Below, piece by piece: positions 41,213 to 51,339 of a DNA stretch of 64,000 nucleotides (its first letter is position 1; each line of letters starts with the position of its first letter). Source of the DNA: Ferrimonas sediminum (lineage in GTDB: Bacteria; Pseudomonadota; Gammaproteobacteria; Enterobacterales; Shewanellaceae). The position numbers and the translations under genes were made by a program. The DNA lies in the NCBI RefSeq assembly GCF_900100175.1, contig NZ_FNEM01000003.1, positions 76,725-140,724 on the forward strand, written 5' to 3'. Under the pieces are notes generated by a model. It did not search any database and was not told where the DNA came from. It saw only the letters and a list, made by a program, of their open reading frames with translations.

Positions 41213-41608
41213 GCCCGGTCTCAGCCATAAAACACGGTTCTTCGCCGATTAGCGGCAACTGGAAATAAAAACGGCTGGAAGGTGATGGTTTGGTCGTCAA
41301 ACACCAACCATGACCACCGGCCGTTTTCGATGCAACAACCTGCCTTGCCCTTCTCCCTGTGGAAAGGGGCCTTTGCACTCCTACTGAGTGCCATCAAGAT
41401 ACAATCAGTCTCCACCTAGCCCCTTCAGGCCAGGCCGGTATCGTGGGTCGTTGACCACTGGGCACTGCCTTTGCGCCGACGTTGCTGCCCGCGCTGTGGC
41501 GCTGCCACCGGGCAACCCTCCTGGCTGGCGTTCCGCGCTCGTCAAACGGGCCGCCGTTCACGGCAATGGGCGACGAACCTTTTGGGGTTCTTCGCCCATG
41601 AAGGGGAA
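41213..41608. other. 396-bp spacer with hairpins, no convincing gene
   Basis: The convergent spacer between the YbjN gene and the YfcC-type carrier. Short open frames exist but none has a ribosome site or a recognisable product. It holds the long hairpin at 41268-41327, a second imperfect hairpin GGGCGACGAACC / GGTTCTTCGCCC (about 41568-41597) and two copies of GGTTCTTCGCC at about 41235 and 41586. Confidence 0.5.
41268..41327. repeat. Long imperfect hairpin
   Basis: Outer arms AAAACGGCTGG (41268-41278) and CCGGCCGTTTT (41317-41327) pair with one G-U. Inner arms GGT and ATGGTTTGGT pair with ACCAACCAT and ACC with one bulge. The 60-nt structure is nearly continuous around an 8-nt loop. It ends in TTTT and lies 55 bp after the YbjN stop, so it may be a bidirectional terminator or a mobile-element footprint. 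Confidence 0.55.
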
Positions 41609-43141
41609 TTACACGTATCCCATCGCCTGAGCGGCCACCACCACCACACTGGAGATGGCAAACAGCATCAGCATAAAGCGCCAGATGAAGCGAAGCCAAT
41701 CGATCCAATCGATGCGACACACCCCCAGTGTGGCCATCAGCGAGGCCGAGGTCGGCACCAGAACATTGGTAAAGCCATCCCCAAGCTGAAACGCCAATAC
41801 CGCCACCTGGCGACTGACACCAACAATGTCCGCCAGGGGTGCCATTAGCGGCATGGTCAACGCCGCCTGCCCCGAACCTGAGGTCACAAAGAAGTTAAAC
41901 ACCGACTGGAATACCAGCATAAACCAGGCTGACAGCATCTCCGGCATGCCACCGATGGCATTACCGGCACTGTTCAAGATCGAGTTGAGCACAGACGCTT
42001 CGGCAGGGTCGCTGCCCCCAAGAAGCAGTAAAATCCCTTTGGCAGCCCCCACCAACAGTGCCGGTGGCAACATCAGGCCGGCCCCCTCTTTAAAGGCATC
42101 GGCAGCGTCGTTCATGGTCATGCTGTTCAATCTAAAGGCCACCGCAATGACGGCAGTCACCACTCCCATGGTAAAAAATTGTGATGCAATTTCAGGGATA
42201 TACCAAGCATGCACCACCACACCCCAGATCACCCAGATGACGGTCGCGACCACAGTGAGCATCACCAGAGCGTCGCCCAGATTCCAGCGGCTGTCTTTCA
42301 GATCTGGTTGCGGCGCATCCCGCAGCGGCTGATCGGACGCGAAGCTGTATGAGCGGCGCGGATCGGCCTTTACGCCTTTGGCGTACCACAGGGTAAACGC
42401 GATGCCGATCAGGGTGAAACCCACCCACAGGGCCATGCGCAGATCGGCACCGGAAAGCACCGGCACACCGCTAACTCCCTGGGCAATGGCCACCGAAAAC
42501 GGATTCATCCAGGATGCGGCAAACCCCACCTGGGTCGCCACATAGGTCACCATCACAGTGGTAATGCCATCGTAGCCAAGGCGGATCATCAAAGGCGCAA
42601 TGATGATGGCAAAGGCCACCGCTTCCTCGCCCATGCCGAATACGGCGCCTCCTAGGGAGAACAGGGCAAACATCACCGGTATAAACAGCGACTCATTGCC
42701 CTTGGTCTTGCCGATGATGCGCAAAATGCCATTGTCGATGGTGCCGGTTCGCATCACGATGCCAAAGGCACCGCCGATGATCAGCATGAACATGATCACG
42801 CCGATGGCGCTGCCCCATTTCGAACCGGAAACCAGACCTTCAAACACAAAGTTGAGTAGACCTACACCGCCGCCGCCTTCAAACAGGCCAACGCTGTTAT
42901 AAACAATCTCGCCATCCTCATCGGTGGCATAGGCAAAGGAAGCGGGATCGATGACGGTTCTGGTCTTCTCAGCCCCATCCATCACATAGGTGGCGGTCTG
43001 AGTTTCAAAACTGCCCGCAGGAATCAGATAGGTGGCTGCCGCAGCCAGCACACCGATCAGAAAGATCAAAATCAGGGTATCCGGCATCTGCCAGGTTTTG
43101 CTGCCCGGCATCGGAACCGCCGTGGTTGAAGTGTCGCTCAT
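41609..43141 (-). CDS. YfcC-family (DcuC/ArgE-like) carrier
   Basis: A 510-residue inner-membrane carrier with about 12 helices, family PF03606 (YfcC, DcuC). N terminus KTWQMPDTLILIFLIGVLAA, then YLIPAGSFET, AIGVIMFMLIIGGAFGIVMR, GGAVFGMGEEAVAFAIIIAP and TSGSGQAALTMPLMAPLAD are typical. YfcC-type proteins are annotated as basic amino acid or dicarboxylate carriers; sequence alone does not settle the substrate. Monocistronic. Confidence 0.85.
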   Translation of the reverse strand: MSDTSTTAVPMPGSKTWQMPDTLILIFLIGVLAAAATYLIPAGSFETQTATYVMDGAEKTRTVIDPASFAYATDEDGEIVYNSVGLFEGGGGVGLLNFVFEGLVSGSKWGSAIGVIMFMLIIGGAFGIVMRTGTIDNGILRIIGKTKGNESLFIPVMFALFSLGGAVFGMGEEAVAFAIIIAPLMIRLGYDGITTVMVTYVATQVGFAASWMNPFSVAIAQGVSGVPVLSGADLRMALWVGFTLIGIAFTLWYAKGVKADPRRSYSFASDQPLRDAPQPDLKDSRWNLGDALVMLTVVATVIWVIWGVVVHAWYIPEIASQFFTMGVVTAVIAVAFRLNSMTMNDAADAFKEGAGLMLPPALLVGAAKGILLLLGGSDPAEASVLNSILNSAGNAIGGMPEMLSAWFMLVFQSVFNFFVTSGSGQAALTMPLMAPLADIVGVSRQVAVLAFQLGDGFTNVLVPTSASLMATLGVCRIDWIDWLRFIWRFMLMLFAISSVVVVAAQAMGYV

Positions 43142-43398
43142 GATGACGTCGCTATGGAGTGATTGTTAGGGTTGTTAATGGCAGCGATGATAGAGGAATC
43201 TTGATTAATGAACACCCTTTAACGGCAAAAATCGTGACAAAATCGCATTTAAAATCGATAGGAGCGCATAATTATTGAGTAAGGCAGTAAGAGAGAAAGC
43301 CGATGGTGTTGCGATCCCGTATTAGCAACCGGGCGAGAAGACAGCGCGTACCCCAAATGGGTAAAACCACAGAATCGGAGGTGCCGTAACCAGAAAAA
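43142..43398. other. Spacer upstream of the carrier gene
   Basis: About 260 bp of AT-rich sequence holding the promoter region of the YfcC-type gene, followed by the MaoC-gene terminator (321 bp in total to 43462). I see no gene, RNA or clear operator in it. Confidence 0.4.
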
Positions 43399-43425
43399 AT
43401 GCCAGTCAGCTTAGCTGACTGGCAT
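43399..43425 (-). terminator. MaoC-like gene terminator
   Basis: A perfect 12-bp stem ATGCCAGTCAGC / GCTGACTGGCAT with a 3-nt loop, followed on the minus strand by TTTTTCTGG. Confidence 0.88.
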
Positions 43426-43462
43426 GACTCCGTAACGATCCTGTTGCTTATTGCTGGACGGC

Positions 43463-44278
43463 TTAGCTGATTTTCGCCGCCACCAACGCCTTGCCGGCCT
43501 CGTTGGCCAGTCTCAGCCCTTCGCCGTCCCGTTCAATGGTGCCGGTACACGGCATCAGAACCGGGCGCTGGAACTGGAAACTGGCCTGAGTCAGTGGCTC
43601 ATTGACGCTGGCCAGCATCTTGGCCACCAGATACATGCCGTGGGCAATGGGGGCATCGAAGCCAAAGGGTTTGGCCGTCAGGCGGTGCAGGTGGATAGGG
43701 TTATAATCGCCGGAAATCGACGCATATCGACGGGCATCGGCCTCTTCGAGCGCAATCTGTCCAATCGCCTTCCAATCGTAGGCGATCTTGGGCTCGCGGG
43801 TAGGACGCCCCCGTTTACGGGGTCCGTCCAGTTTCAACAGACAACGGCTGACGTAACGGGCCACGCACTGACCGGCCAGGTAAAACTCGCCGATCAACTC
43901 AAACTCCAGCCCTTTGATGGTTTCCTGCTGGTCACCCACCTTGAGGGTGAAATCGTATTCCTGCTCCAAACTCAGGGGCTGCAGCAGTTCAAAACTGACG
44001 CCGAGATGGATCATGCCCAGGGGTTTCACCGGCACATCCCGCTGAATCAGCAGCATCAGTTGCACCGGCTGAGTGGCCACAAACAGGTAACTCAGCGGCA
44101 GACTGCCCGAGGCAAACCCACAAAAGGCGTTGTACTTCTCCAGCTTGCTTTGATCGAATCGAAACCCGGTAATCTCGATGGCCTTTTCAGGCAACTCCGC
44201 GGGCACGGCACGCTTCATAATGGCGCGGGCAATCAGGGGGATCGAAGCAGGGATCTGGTTAGCATGGTATTGAAGCAC
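43463..44278 (-). CDS. MaoC-like acyl dehydratase
   Basis: A 271-residue double hot-dog protein. The C-terminal half carries the R-hydratase motif in SGDYNPIHLHRLTAKPFGFD, then APIAHGMYLVAKML, the pattern of MaoC/FabI-like enoyl-CoA hydratases (catalytic Asp and His). The N-terminal half is a degenerate hot-dog. It probably hydrates 2-enoyl-CoA thioesters. GTG at 44278 has AAGGA 6 nt upstream and was chosen; an ATG at 44299 is an alternative. Monocistronic. Confidence 0.8.
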   Translation of the reverse strand: MLQYHANQIPASIPLIARAIMKRAVPAELPEKAIEITGFRFDQSKLEKYNAFCGFASGSLPLSYLFVATQPVQLMLLIQRDVPVKPLGMIHLGVSFELLQPLSLEQEYDFTLKVGDQQETIKGLEFELIGEFYLAGQCVARYVSRCLLKLDGPRKRGRPTREPKIAYDWKAIGQIALEEADARRYASISGDYNPIHLHRLTAKPFGFDAPIAHGMYLVAKMLASVNEPLTQASFQFQRPVLMPCTGTIERDGEGLRLANEAGKALVAAKIS

Positions 44279-44394
44279 GGCGTTTCCTTGAGGGGGCATA
44301 ACAATGCCTAACAGTTGAATCTACAACCCACTAGGATACCGATTTTCCCGGGCCACATGGACAGACCAGTATGAAGTCAGGGGCTAACGCCCCG

Positions 44395-45360
44395 TCAAAA
44401 TGCACGATGAGCCGCCAAATTCTTCAGCTTGGCCATGCTGGCTTCATTGAGCGACAGCCGATCTTCCGCCTGCTCCTGCATCCAGTCAAACATCGCTTTC
44501 ACCGCCGGAGTATCTTTGCGATCCGGGTGGCACACCATATAGTAACGCTGCCCTGCGGGTACGAATGATTCTATCGGCACCACCAGATTGCCGGCCTCCA
44601 CCTGGGGCGCCACCATATTCCAGCGACCGATGGCGACTCCCTGGCCGGACATAGCCGCCCGATAGGAGAGATCGGCCCGGTTAAACACAAAGCCGCGATC
44701 TACCGACAAGCCGTCAATCTCCGCCAACCGGGCCCAGTACTGCCACTCGGTATAAAAACCGGAGCCCTGCCAGGCGGTCTCATCATGCAGCAGCAGGCAA
44801 TCAGCCAGCTTACTCGGGTTATTCCACAGATCGTGGTTGTCGGCGTACTCCTTGCTGCACACCGGCACCAAGCTCTCCTCCATCAGGTCTTTGCCAAACA
44901 GGCCGGCACTGAGGTGATCGGAGTAATAGACGGCGATGTCCACCGATTCGTGCTGGAAATCCGTGGCTCTGGACTGGGCCCGCACCTGCAGGGTCAGCCG
45001 CGGGTATTTGCTGTGCAGATCCCCCAGCCGCTCCGCCAGCCAGCAGCGGGCAAAGCTGTGTGGCACGGCGATGCTCAGGGTTGAGGAGAAGTCCTGTTGC
45101 TTAAGATCCCGAATGGCGATCTCCAGCCCGCCCAGGGACTGATCCAGCTCCGCCAGCAAACCGGCGCCCTGCTCCGTCAGCTGCAGCCGGCGGTTAAAGC
45201 GCAGGAACAGCTTAAAACCCAGCTGCTCTTCCAGTTTCTTGATGCGATGACTGACCGCAGACTGGGTCAGGTACAACTCTTCCGCCGCCTTGGTGAAGCT
45301 CAAATGACGAGCCGCACATTCGAAGCAGTGCAAAGATGACAATATGGCGCCGTTCAGCAT
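44395..45360 (-). CDS. LysR-family regulator, DsdC/GcvA-like
   Basis: A 321-residue LysR regulator. The N-terminal winged helix is clear (LHCFECAARHLSFTKAAEEL, YLTQSAVSHRIKKLEEQLGF). The effector domain contains LLHDETAW and an EWQYWARLAEIDGL stretch that resemble E. coli DsdC (D-serine deaminase activator). No dsdA or dsdX gene is in the window. The nearest gene upstream on the same strand is the YdiJ-type dehydrogenase, 371 bp away, and the spacer has two palindromes. The target genes are unknown. Confidence 0.85.
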   Translation of the reverse strand: MLNGAILSSLHCFECAARHLSFTKAAEELYLTQSAVSHRIKKLEEQLGFKLFLRFNRRLQLTEQGAGLLAELDQSLGGLEIAIRDLKQQDFSSTLSIAVPHSFARCWLAERLGDLHSKYPRLTLQVRAQSRATDFQHESVDIAVYYSDHLSAGLFGKDLMEESLVPVCSKEYADNHDLWNNPSKLADCLLLHDETAWQGSGFYTEWQYWARLAEIDGLSVDRGFVFNRADLSYRAAMSGQGVAIGRWNMVAPQVEAGNLVVPIESFVPAGQRYYMVCHPDRKDTPAVKAMFDWMQEQAEDRLSLNEASMAKLKNLAAHRAF

Positions 45361-45518
45361 ACCGACCTCGGATTAATATGATTAATTCGAGGATAATAAT
45401 AATTCGTTGGTCGACATTGGCAAGGCTAAGTAGTATCAACCCATCGACAGCGGGACAGGGCTCACAAAACAAGTGTGTGAACCCATCGAGTTAGCGCTTA
45501 CACATCCCAGTCGAATGC

Positions 45519-45552
45519 GGCCTTTCGATGCTCCCTTACCTTTCGAAAGGCC
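45519..45552. promoter_or_regulatory. Inverted repeat, 10-bp arms
   Basis: GGCCTTTCGA (45519-45528) and TCGAAAGGCC (45543-45552) are perfect inverted arms separated by 14 nt. No T-run follows in either direction. It abuts the next palindrome. Confidence 0.4.
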
Positions 45553-45566
45553 GTGCAATATTGCAC
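45553..45566. promoter_or_regulatory. Perfect palindrome GTGCAATATTGCAC
   Basis: A 14-bp perfect palindrome about 190 bp upstream of the LysR start and 165 bp after the ydiJ-like stop. Its TGCAA-N2-TTGCA core matches the centre of the hairpin at 33234-33259. A dimeric regulator site is likely; which one is unknown. Confidence 0.45.
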
Positions 45567-45731
45567 TCTGAGCGGCAATGGATTGCCAGCAGAGTCGCAA
45601 TAACCTCCCCCCGACCAGCACCCGCCTGTTTACTAAATCGTCACCACAACCTAAGCCAGATTAAAACGATTCACTTCAAAGCATGATGCTCATCGATATT
45701 GCATCAAGGCCCCCCAGGTATTGGTCACCGT

Positions 45732-48700
45732 TTAACCGACCAGGATCTGATGCAGGGCTTCCAACGGGTGACGCGGCCGCTGTTGCTGATAGCGCTTTAC
45801 CTGGGAACGGCAAGAGTAACCTGACACCAGCACCTCCTCCGCCGACGCCTCAATGGCCGGCTGCCAGGAGAGGCGATACAGGTCCTGGGAGATCTGCAGA
45901 TTCGATTGCTCATGGCCAAAAGTGCCGGCCATGCCACAACAGCCACTGTTCTGGTTGGCCAACTGCGCGCCAAAATGGGCAAACACCTGTTGCCACTGCG
46001 CCACTGCCTGCGGCCGCAGGCTGTTTTCAGTACAGTGGGTCATCAGCCTGTAACTCTGCCCGCAGGACGCCCGCTCGGGCCAGCGTTGCAATTGGGTGAC
46101 CAAAAACTCATTCAGCAGCCACACCTTGAAATCGCCTCTGGCCTCCCCCAGCACCTGGTCATACTCATCCCGATAGGTCAGTACCAAGGCCGGATCCACC
46201 CCAAGCAGGGTGACGCCGTAGCTGGCTACCCGGTTTAAACAGCGGGCCCCCCGGGCGGCGGTAACCGCAAAACGATCCATAAAGCCTTTGATGTGCTGTG
46301 GCTTGCCGTTGGCGACAAAATCCATCACCCGCACCCTATACCCCAGCTGCTGCAACAGCTCGGCGGCTTTCACCACCACCTCGGCATCGTAGTAGCTGGT
46401 AAAGGGATCCTGCACCAGCACCAGGGTATTAGCCCGCTCCTGCTCCGAGGATTGGGCCAGCTCCGCCTCATCCAGACGCAGTGACTGCGGCAGACGCTGG
46501 GCCAGTGGCGGCACCGACAACGCCGGCGTATCCACGTAGCCAAACAGCCTTTGTGCCAGCCAGGCCGACAGCGGGTTCTGGGTCAGGCTGTTCACCAGCC
46601 TGGGCGCCTTGGCCATCCACACCAGCGCCCCTTCGATGCCAGCCACCAGGTGGTCTTTGACCGGTCGCAGGTAGCGCTTGTGATACAGGTGCAGAAACTC
46701 GGCCCGAAAACTGGGTACATCCACCTTCACCGGACAACCACCGGAGCAGGCTTTACAGGCCAGGCAGGTGTGCATCGCCTCATACACCTCCACCGAGAAG
46801 TCGTCCTGCTTATGGCGGCTCAGGGTCGCCTTGATCCGTGACCGCAGTGACGCCATGGGCACCGATTTCAGGTTGGCGGTGTCTACCCCGTCGTTAGCCA
46901 GCAGCCGCAGCCACTCCCGCATCAGGGTCGCCCGCCCCTTGGGTGACCACACCCGATTGCCGGTGACCTTGTAGGAGGGGCACATGGGGCTGTTGCTGTT
47001 GTAATCAAAACACAGGCCGTTACCGTTGCAGCTGATGGCTTTGTCAAACTGGGCCCGGCCCTTGGCCGCTATCTGGCGGTCAAAACTGCCCCGCTTGACC
47101 TCGTCGATGCTGTAGAGATCCGACTCGCTCTGCAGCGGCGCACAGATCTTGCCGGGATTGAGTTTGTTATCGGGATCGAACCAGCCTTTCACCCGGCGCA
47201 GATCATCAAACAGTTCACCAAACACCGCCGGGCCGTATTCGGAGCGCACACCGCGGCCATGCTCGCCCCACATCAGGCCGCCGTATTTACGGGTCAGGGC
47301 CGCCACTTCATCGGAGACCTGGCGCAGCAGGGCTTCGTCGGCGGGGTCGCACATGTCCAGCGCCGGACGCACATGCAGCACCCCGGCATCCACATGGCCA
47401 AACATGCCATAGCGGAGTTGGTGGCGATCCAGCAGCGTTCGAAACTCCATAATGAAGTCCGCCAACTGCTCCGGCGGCACTGCGGTATCCTCGGCAAAGG
47501 CGATGGGCTTACGTGCCCCCTTAGCGTTGCCCAGCAGCCCCACCGCTTTCTTACGCATCTGATAGACCCGGGCGATCTCGTCCGGCTGTTCACACAGACG
47601 ATAGCCCAGTACACCATTGCCCCCGGAGGACAGCGCCTCGATCAGCCGCTGCACCTTGGCATCGACCTCATCGGCACGGCCGGCAAACTCCACCATATTA
47701 ATGCCGGCCATGGCGGCATCGAAGGCGTTGGGTACCAACTCCCCCACCGAATGCCAGATGATATCCTCCTTGGCCAGTCCCAGCACCGTGGAGTCGATGG
47801 TTTCCACCGCTGTGGCTTCGGCCTGCACCAGGCTGGGTGCATGGCGCAGGGCCGACTCGAAGCTGTCGTAACTGATGTTAACCAGGCGCCGCTGGGCCGG
47901 AATCGGGGTCAAGTCCAGGGTGGCACTGACGACAAAGGCCAGGGTGCCCTCGCTGCCGCACAGCAGCCGGGTCAGATCCAGCACGTCGGTGTCGGCATCG
48001 TAGGCGTGACGCAGGTCATAACCGGTCAGGAAACGGTTAAGCTCGGGAAAGGTGTCGCGGATCTGTGACTGCTTCTGCTGACACAGTGCCAGTACCGCCT
48101 CCGCCAACTGACGGGCACGACCACCCAGGGCGGCCCGCGCCTCGGCATCCCAGGGGCCGGTTTCCAGCAGGGAGCCATCGTCCAGCACGGCGGTGATCCC
48201 CAGCACGTGGTCCGAGGTTTTGCCATACACCAGCGAGCCGGCACCGGAGGCATCGGTGCTGATCATTCCCCCCAGAGTGGCGCGATTGGAGGTGGACAGA
48301 TCCGGAGAGAAAAACAGCCCGTGAGGACGCAGGGCGTCATTGAGCGCGTCTTTGATGACGCCGCTTTCCACCACTGCGGTGCGACCGCCGGCATCGATGT
48401 GCCGAACCTGGTTGAAATAGCGGCTGGTGTCCACCACCACCCCAAAGTTCAGGCTCTGGCCGTTGGTGCCGGTGCCGCCGCCACGGGGGGCAAAGTGGAT
48501 CTGGCGAAACGCCGGCGCCTGGGCCAGGGTCATCAGCAGCTGTAGATCGTCACGGTCTTTGGGAAACACGACCGCTTGCGGCAGGAACTGGTAGACGCTG
48601 TTGTCCACCGCCATGCTCAGACGGGTCCCGTAGCGGGCATCAATGTCGCCCTTGAATCCCTGTTGAAAAAGCTGCTCTAGGTAATTTTTATAATGCGCAT

Positions 48701-48734
48701 CGAGTCCTTGCGCTGTCAGCAATGCTGGGATCAT
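45732..48734 (-). CDS. ydiJ: FAD/[4Fe-4S] D-2-hydroxyglutarate dehydrogenase, YdiJ type
   Basis: A 1000-residue single-chain oxidoreductase. An N-terminal FAD-binding PCMH domain has PRGGGTGTNGQSLNFGVVVD and TSNRATLGGMISTDASGAGS. The FAD-oxidase C domain follows to about residue 545. An iron-sulfur part has CLACKACSGGCPVKVDVP, and the C terminus has paired cysteine motifs (HCTEN, NSGCCGMAGTFGHE) of the CCG/GlpC type. E. coli YdiJ (1018 residues) oxidises D-2-hydroxyglutarate and feeds electrons to the respiratory chain. The domain set and length fit. Monocistronic, just downstream of ppsA on the same strand but past a terminator. Confidence 0.9.
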   Translation of the reverse strand: MIPALLTAQGLDAHYKNYLEQLFQQGFKGDIDARYGTRLSMAVDNSVYQFLPQAVVFPKDRDDLQLLMTLAQAPAFRQIHFAPRGGGTGTNGQSLNFGVVVDTSRYFNQVRHIDAGGRTAVVESGVIKDALNDALRPHGLFFSPDLSTSNRATLGGMISTDASGAGSLVYGKTSDHVLGITAVLDDGSLLETGPWDAEARAALGGRARQLAEAVLALCQQKQSQIRDTFPELNRFLTGYDLRHAYDADTDVLDLTRLLCGSEGTLAFVVSATLDLTPIPAQRRLVNISYDSFESALRHAPSLVQAEATAVETIDSTVLGLAKEDIIWHSVGELVPNAFDAAMAGINMVEFAGRADEVDAKVQRLIEALSSGGNGVLGYRLCEQPDEIARVYQMRKKAVGLLGNAKGARKPIAFAEDTAVPPEQLADFIMEFRTLLDRHQLRYGMFGHVDAGVLHVRPALDMCDPADEALLRQVSDEVAALTRKYGGLMWGEHGRGVRSEYGPAVFGELFDDLRRVKGWFDPDNKLNPGKICAPLQSESDLYSIDEVKRGSFDRQIAAKGRAQFDKAISCNGNGLCFDYNSNSPMCPSYKVTGNRVWSPKGRATLMREWLRLLANDGVDTANLKSVPMASLRSRIKATLSRHKQDDFSVEVYEAMHTCLACKACSGGCPVKVDVPSFRAEFLHLYHKRYLRPVKDHLVAGIEGALVWMAKAPRLVNSLTQNPLSAWLAQRLFGYVDTPALSVPPLAQRLPQSLRLDEAELAQSSEQERANTLVLVQDPFTSYYDAEVVVKAAELLQQLGYRVRVMDFVANGKPQHIKGFMDRFAVTAARGARCLNRVASYGVTLLGVDPALVLTYRDEYDQVLGEARGDFKVWLLNEFLVTQLQRWPERASCGQSYRLMTHCTENSLRPQAVAQWQQVFAHFGAQLANQNSGCCGMAGTFGHEQSNLQISQDLYRLSWQPAIEASAEEVLVSGYSCRSQVKRYQQQRPRHPLEALHQILVG

Positions 48735-48784
48735 CTGACTGCCTGTCCCTGTGGTGCAAAAGTGACCCCCATGATAATAAAAAA

Positions 48785-48807
48785 GGGGCCGCTTTAGCAG
48801 CGGCCCC
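48785..48807 (-). terminator. ppsA terminator
   Basis: A 9-bp stem GGGGCCGCT / AGCGGCCCC with a 5-nt loop; on the minus strand CTTTTTTTATTATC follows. Confidence 0.88.
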
Positions 48808-48833
48808 TTCGGTTATCTTAGAATTTACCAGAC

Positions 48834-51212
48834 TTATTTCTTAGGCAGAGTCTTGCCCAGGTACAGCCAGGTTTCGATAACGGTGTCCGGGTTCAGGGAC
48901 ACAGAATCGATGCCCTCTTCCGCCAGCCAGGCGGCGAAGTCTTCGTGATCCGAAGGACCCTGGCCACAGATGCCCACGTACTTGCCACGGGCCTTGGCCG
49001 CTTGAATGGCCATGGACAGCAGTTTCTTGATGGACGGGTCACGCTCATCGAACAGGTGGCTGATGATGCCGGAATCCCGATCCAGTCCCAGACCCAGCTG
49101 AGTCATGTCGTTGGAACCGATGGAGAAGCCATCGAAGTGATCCAGGAACTGGTCCGCCAACAGGGCATTGGATGGCAGTTCGCACATCATCTGCACCTTC
49201 AGGCCGTCTTGGCCGCGTACCAGGCCGTTTTTACCCAGCTCGGCAATCACGCCCTCGGCTTCACCCAGGGTGCGGACGAATGGGATCATGATCTCCACGT
49301 TGGTCAGGCCCATCTCACCGCGAACCCGTTTAATCGCTTCACACTCGAGGGCGAAACAATCACGGAAGCTGTCATCGATGTAACGGGACGCACCACGGAA
49401 GCCCAGCATCGGGTTCTCTTCCTCAGGCTCGTAACGCTCGCCACCCACCAGGTTGGCGTATTCATTAGACTTAAAGTCAGACAGGCGAACAATTACCCGC
49501 TTCGGGAACACCGAGGCGGCGATGCAGGCCACACCTTCGGCCAGACGCGCGGTGTAGAACTCAACCGGGTTGTCGTAGCCGGCCATCAGTTCGTCAATCT
49601 CGGCCTTCACCTCGGCTTCCTGAACGTCGTAGTTCAGCAGCGCCTTCGGGTGTACGCCGATCATGCGGTTAATGATGAACTCCAGGCGAGCCAGGCCGAT
49701 GCCTTCGTTAGGCAGGCGACCGAAATCAAAGGCACGATCCGGGTTACCGACGTTCATCATGATCTTCATCGGCAGTTCAGGCAGGTCGTCCACCCGAGAG
49801 GAGGTCAGGGAGAAGTCCAGCTTGCCGGCGTAGATGAAACCAGTGTCGCCTTCGGCGCAGGACACCGTCACTTCACTGCCGTTTTCAATCTTGTCGGTGG
49901 CATCAGCACAACCTACGACGGCCGGGATGCCCAGCTCACGGGCGATGATCGCCGCGTGACAGGTACGGCCGCCACGGTTGGTGACGATGGCACTGGCACG
50001 CTTCATGATCGGCTCCCAATCCGGGTCGGTCATGTCGGTAACCAGTACGTCACCTGGCTGAATCTTGTCCATCTCTTCGATGGAGTCCAGTACCTTGGCG
50101 GTACCGGCACCGATCTTGTGACCAATGGCACGGCCTTCACAGACCACATCACTGCTGCCTTCCAGGGTGTAGCGCTCCATCACCTGAGCGTCTTCATTGG
50201 AGCGAACGGTTTCAGGGCGCGCCTGTACGATGTACAGCTTGCCGTCGATGCCGTCTTTGGCCCACTCGATGTCCATCGGACGACCGTAGTGCTTCTCGAT
50301 GATCACCGCCTGCTTAGCCAGTTCCAGCACCTCTTCATCGGTTACCGAGAACTGCTTCTGCAGATCGACATCCACGTCAACAATCTCAACCTGCTTACCG
50401 TGAGCTTCGTCGCCAGAGTAGATCATCTGGACCAGCTTGGAACCCAGGTTGCGACGCAGCACGGCTTTGTGACCCGACAGCAGGGTTGGCTTGTGCACGT
50501 AAAATTCATCAGGGTTAACCGCACCCTGCACCACCATCTCACCCAAGCCGTAGGCCGAGGTAACAAATACCACATCTTCATGGCCGGACTCGGTATCGAT
50601 GGAGAACATCACACCGGAGGAGGCTTTATCGGAACGCACCATGCGCTGAATACCGGCAGACAGCGCCACGCCACGGTGGTCGTAGCCCTGGTGCACACGG
50701 TAGGAGATGGCACGGTCATTAAACAGAGAAGCAAATACGTGTTTGATGGCGACCATGATCGCATCGATGCCACGTACGTTCAGGAAGGTTTCCTGCTGGC
50801 CGGCGAACGAGGCGTCCGGCATGTCTTCAGCGGTTGCAGAGGAGCGCACGGCGAAGGAAGCATCTTCGCTGCCACCCTGATTCAGCTCCGTGTAAGCCTC
50901 AGTAATGGCCGCTTCCAGAGCAGGCTGGAACGGGGTATCAATAATCCACTGGCGAATTTCGGCACCGGCCTTGGCCAGGGCATTCACATCGTCCACATCA
51001 AGAGAGTCCAGAACGGTATGAATCTTTTCGTTCAGGCCACTTTGCTCCAGAAATTCGTCATAGGCTTCAGCCGTGGTCGCATAACCACCTGGAACCTGCA
51101 CACCGGCGTTCGCCAGGTTGCTGATCATCTCGCCGAGAGAGGCATTCTTACCGCCAACCCGGTTGACGTCGTTCATGCCAAGTTCCTGATACCAGAGTAC
51201 GTATTGGGTCAC
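48834..51212 (-). CDS. ppsA: Phosphoenolpyruvate synthase
   Basis: A 792-residue enzyme, the same length as E. coli PpsA, making PEP from pyruvate and ATP with release of AMP and Pi. The N-terminal ATP-grasp part has [20 protein letters not shown] and [20 protein letters not shown]. The swivel histidine lies in [21 protein letters not shown]-type segment ([16 protein letters not shown]). The C-terminal PEP domain ends [18 protein letters not shown] and ICGQGPSDH. Divergent from ppsR, whose product switches PpsA by phosphorylation. Confidence 0.97.
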   Translation of the reverse strand: MTQYVLWYQELGMNDVNRVGGKNASLGEMISNLANAGVQVPGGYATTAEAYDEFLEQSGLNEKIHTVLDSLDVDDVNALAKAGAEIRQWIIDTPFQPALEAAITEAYTELNQGGSEDASFAVRSSATAEDMPDASFAGQQETFLNVRGIDAIMVAIKHVFASLFNDRAISYRVHQGYDHRGVALSAGIQRMVRSDKASSGVMFSIDTESGHEDVVFVTSAYGLGEMVVQGAVNPDEFYVHKPTLLSGHKAVLRRNLGSKLVQMIYSGDEAHGKQVEIVDVDVDLQKQFSVTDEEVLELAKQAVIIEKHYGRPMDIEWAKDGIDGKLYIVQARPETVRSNEDAQVMERYTLEGSSDVVCEGRAIGHKIGAGTAKVLDSIEEMDKIQPGDVLVTDMTDPDWEPIMKRASAIVTNRGGRTCHAAIIARELGIPAVVGCADATDKIENGSEVTVSCAEGDTGFIYAGKLDFSLTSSRVDDLPELPMKIMMNVGNPDRAFDFGRLPNEGIGLARLEFIINRMIGVHPKALLNYDVQEAEVKAEIDELMAGYDNPVEFYTARLAEGVACIAASVFPKRVIVRLSDFKSNEYANLVGGERYEPEEENPMLGFRGASRYIDDSFRDCFALECEAIKRVRGEMGLTNVEIMIPFVRTLGEAEGVIAELGKNGLVRGQDGLKVQMMCELPSNALLADQFLDHFDGFSIGSNDMTQLGLGLDRDSGIISHLFDERDPSIKKLLSMAIQAAKARGKYVGICGQGPSDHEDFAAWLAEEGIDSVSLNPDTVIETWLYLGKTLPKK

Positions 51213-51339
51213 TGTTCTGTCCTCACAACCTCAGATTTATTATATGCCCCTTCCTAAGGGGTCGCTGGCATCATACACTTCCCCCCAAGTAGCGCAAAAG
51301 CCTAATTATTCTGTAATTTTATTACTACAAGAGGCCTGT

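Larger units (their letters stand above)
45361..45731. other. 371-bp LysR-gene upstream region with dyads
   Basis: No gene seen. It contains ATTAAT-ATG-ATTAAT close to the LysR start (about 45372), the stem GGCCTTTCGA / TCGAAAGGCC, and directly beside it the perfect palindrome GTGCAATATTGCAC. This density of dyads marks it as a regulatory region. Confidence 0.5.

Noticed and set aside
41388-41630. A small gene downstream of ybjN
   Set aside because: Arg/Pro-rich composition, no Shine-Dalgarno, overlaps the YfcC-type gene end and a hairpin.
48945-51257. A 770-codon open frame antisense to ppsA
   Set aside because: ppsA on the other strand is full length and conserved; the antisense protein is His/Gln/Arg-rich with no recognisable fold.
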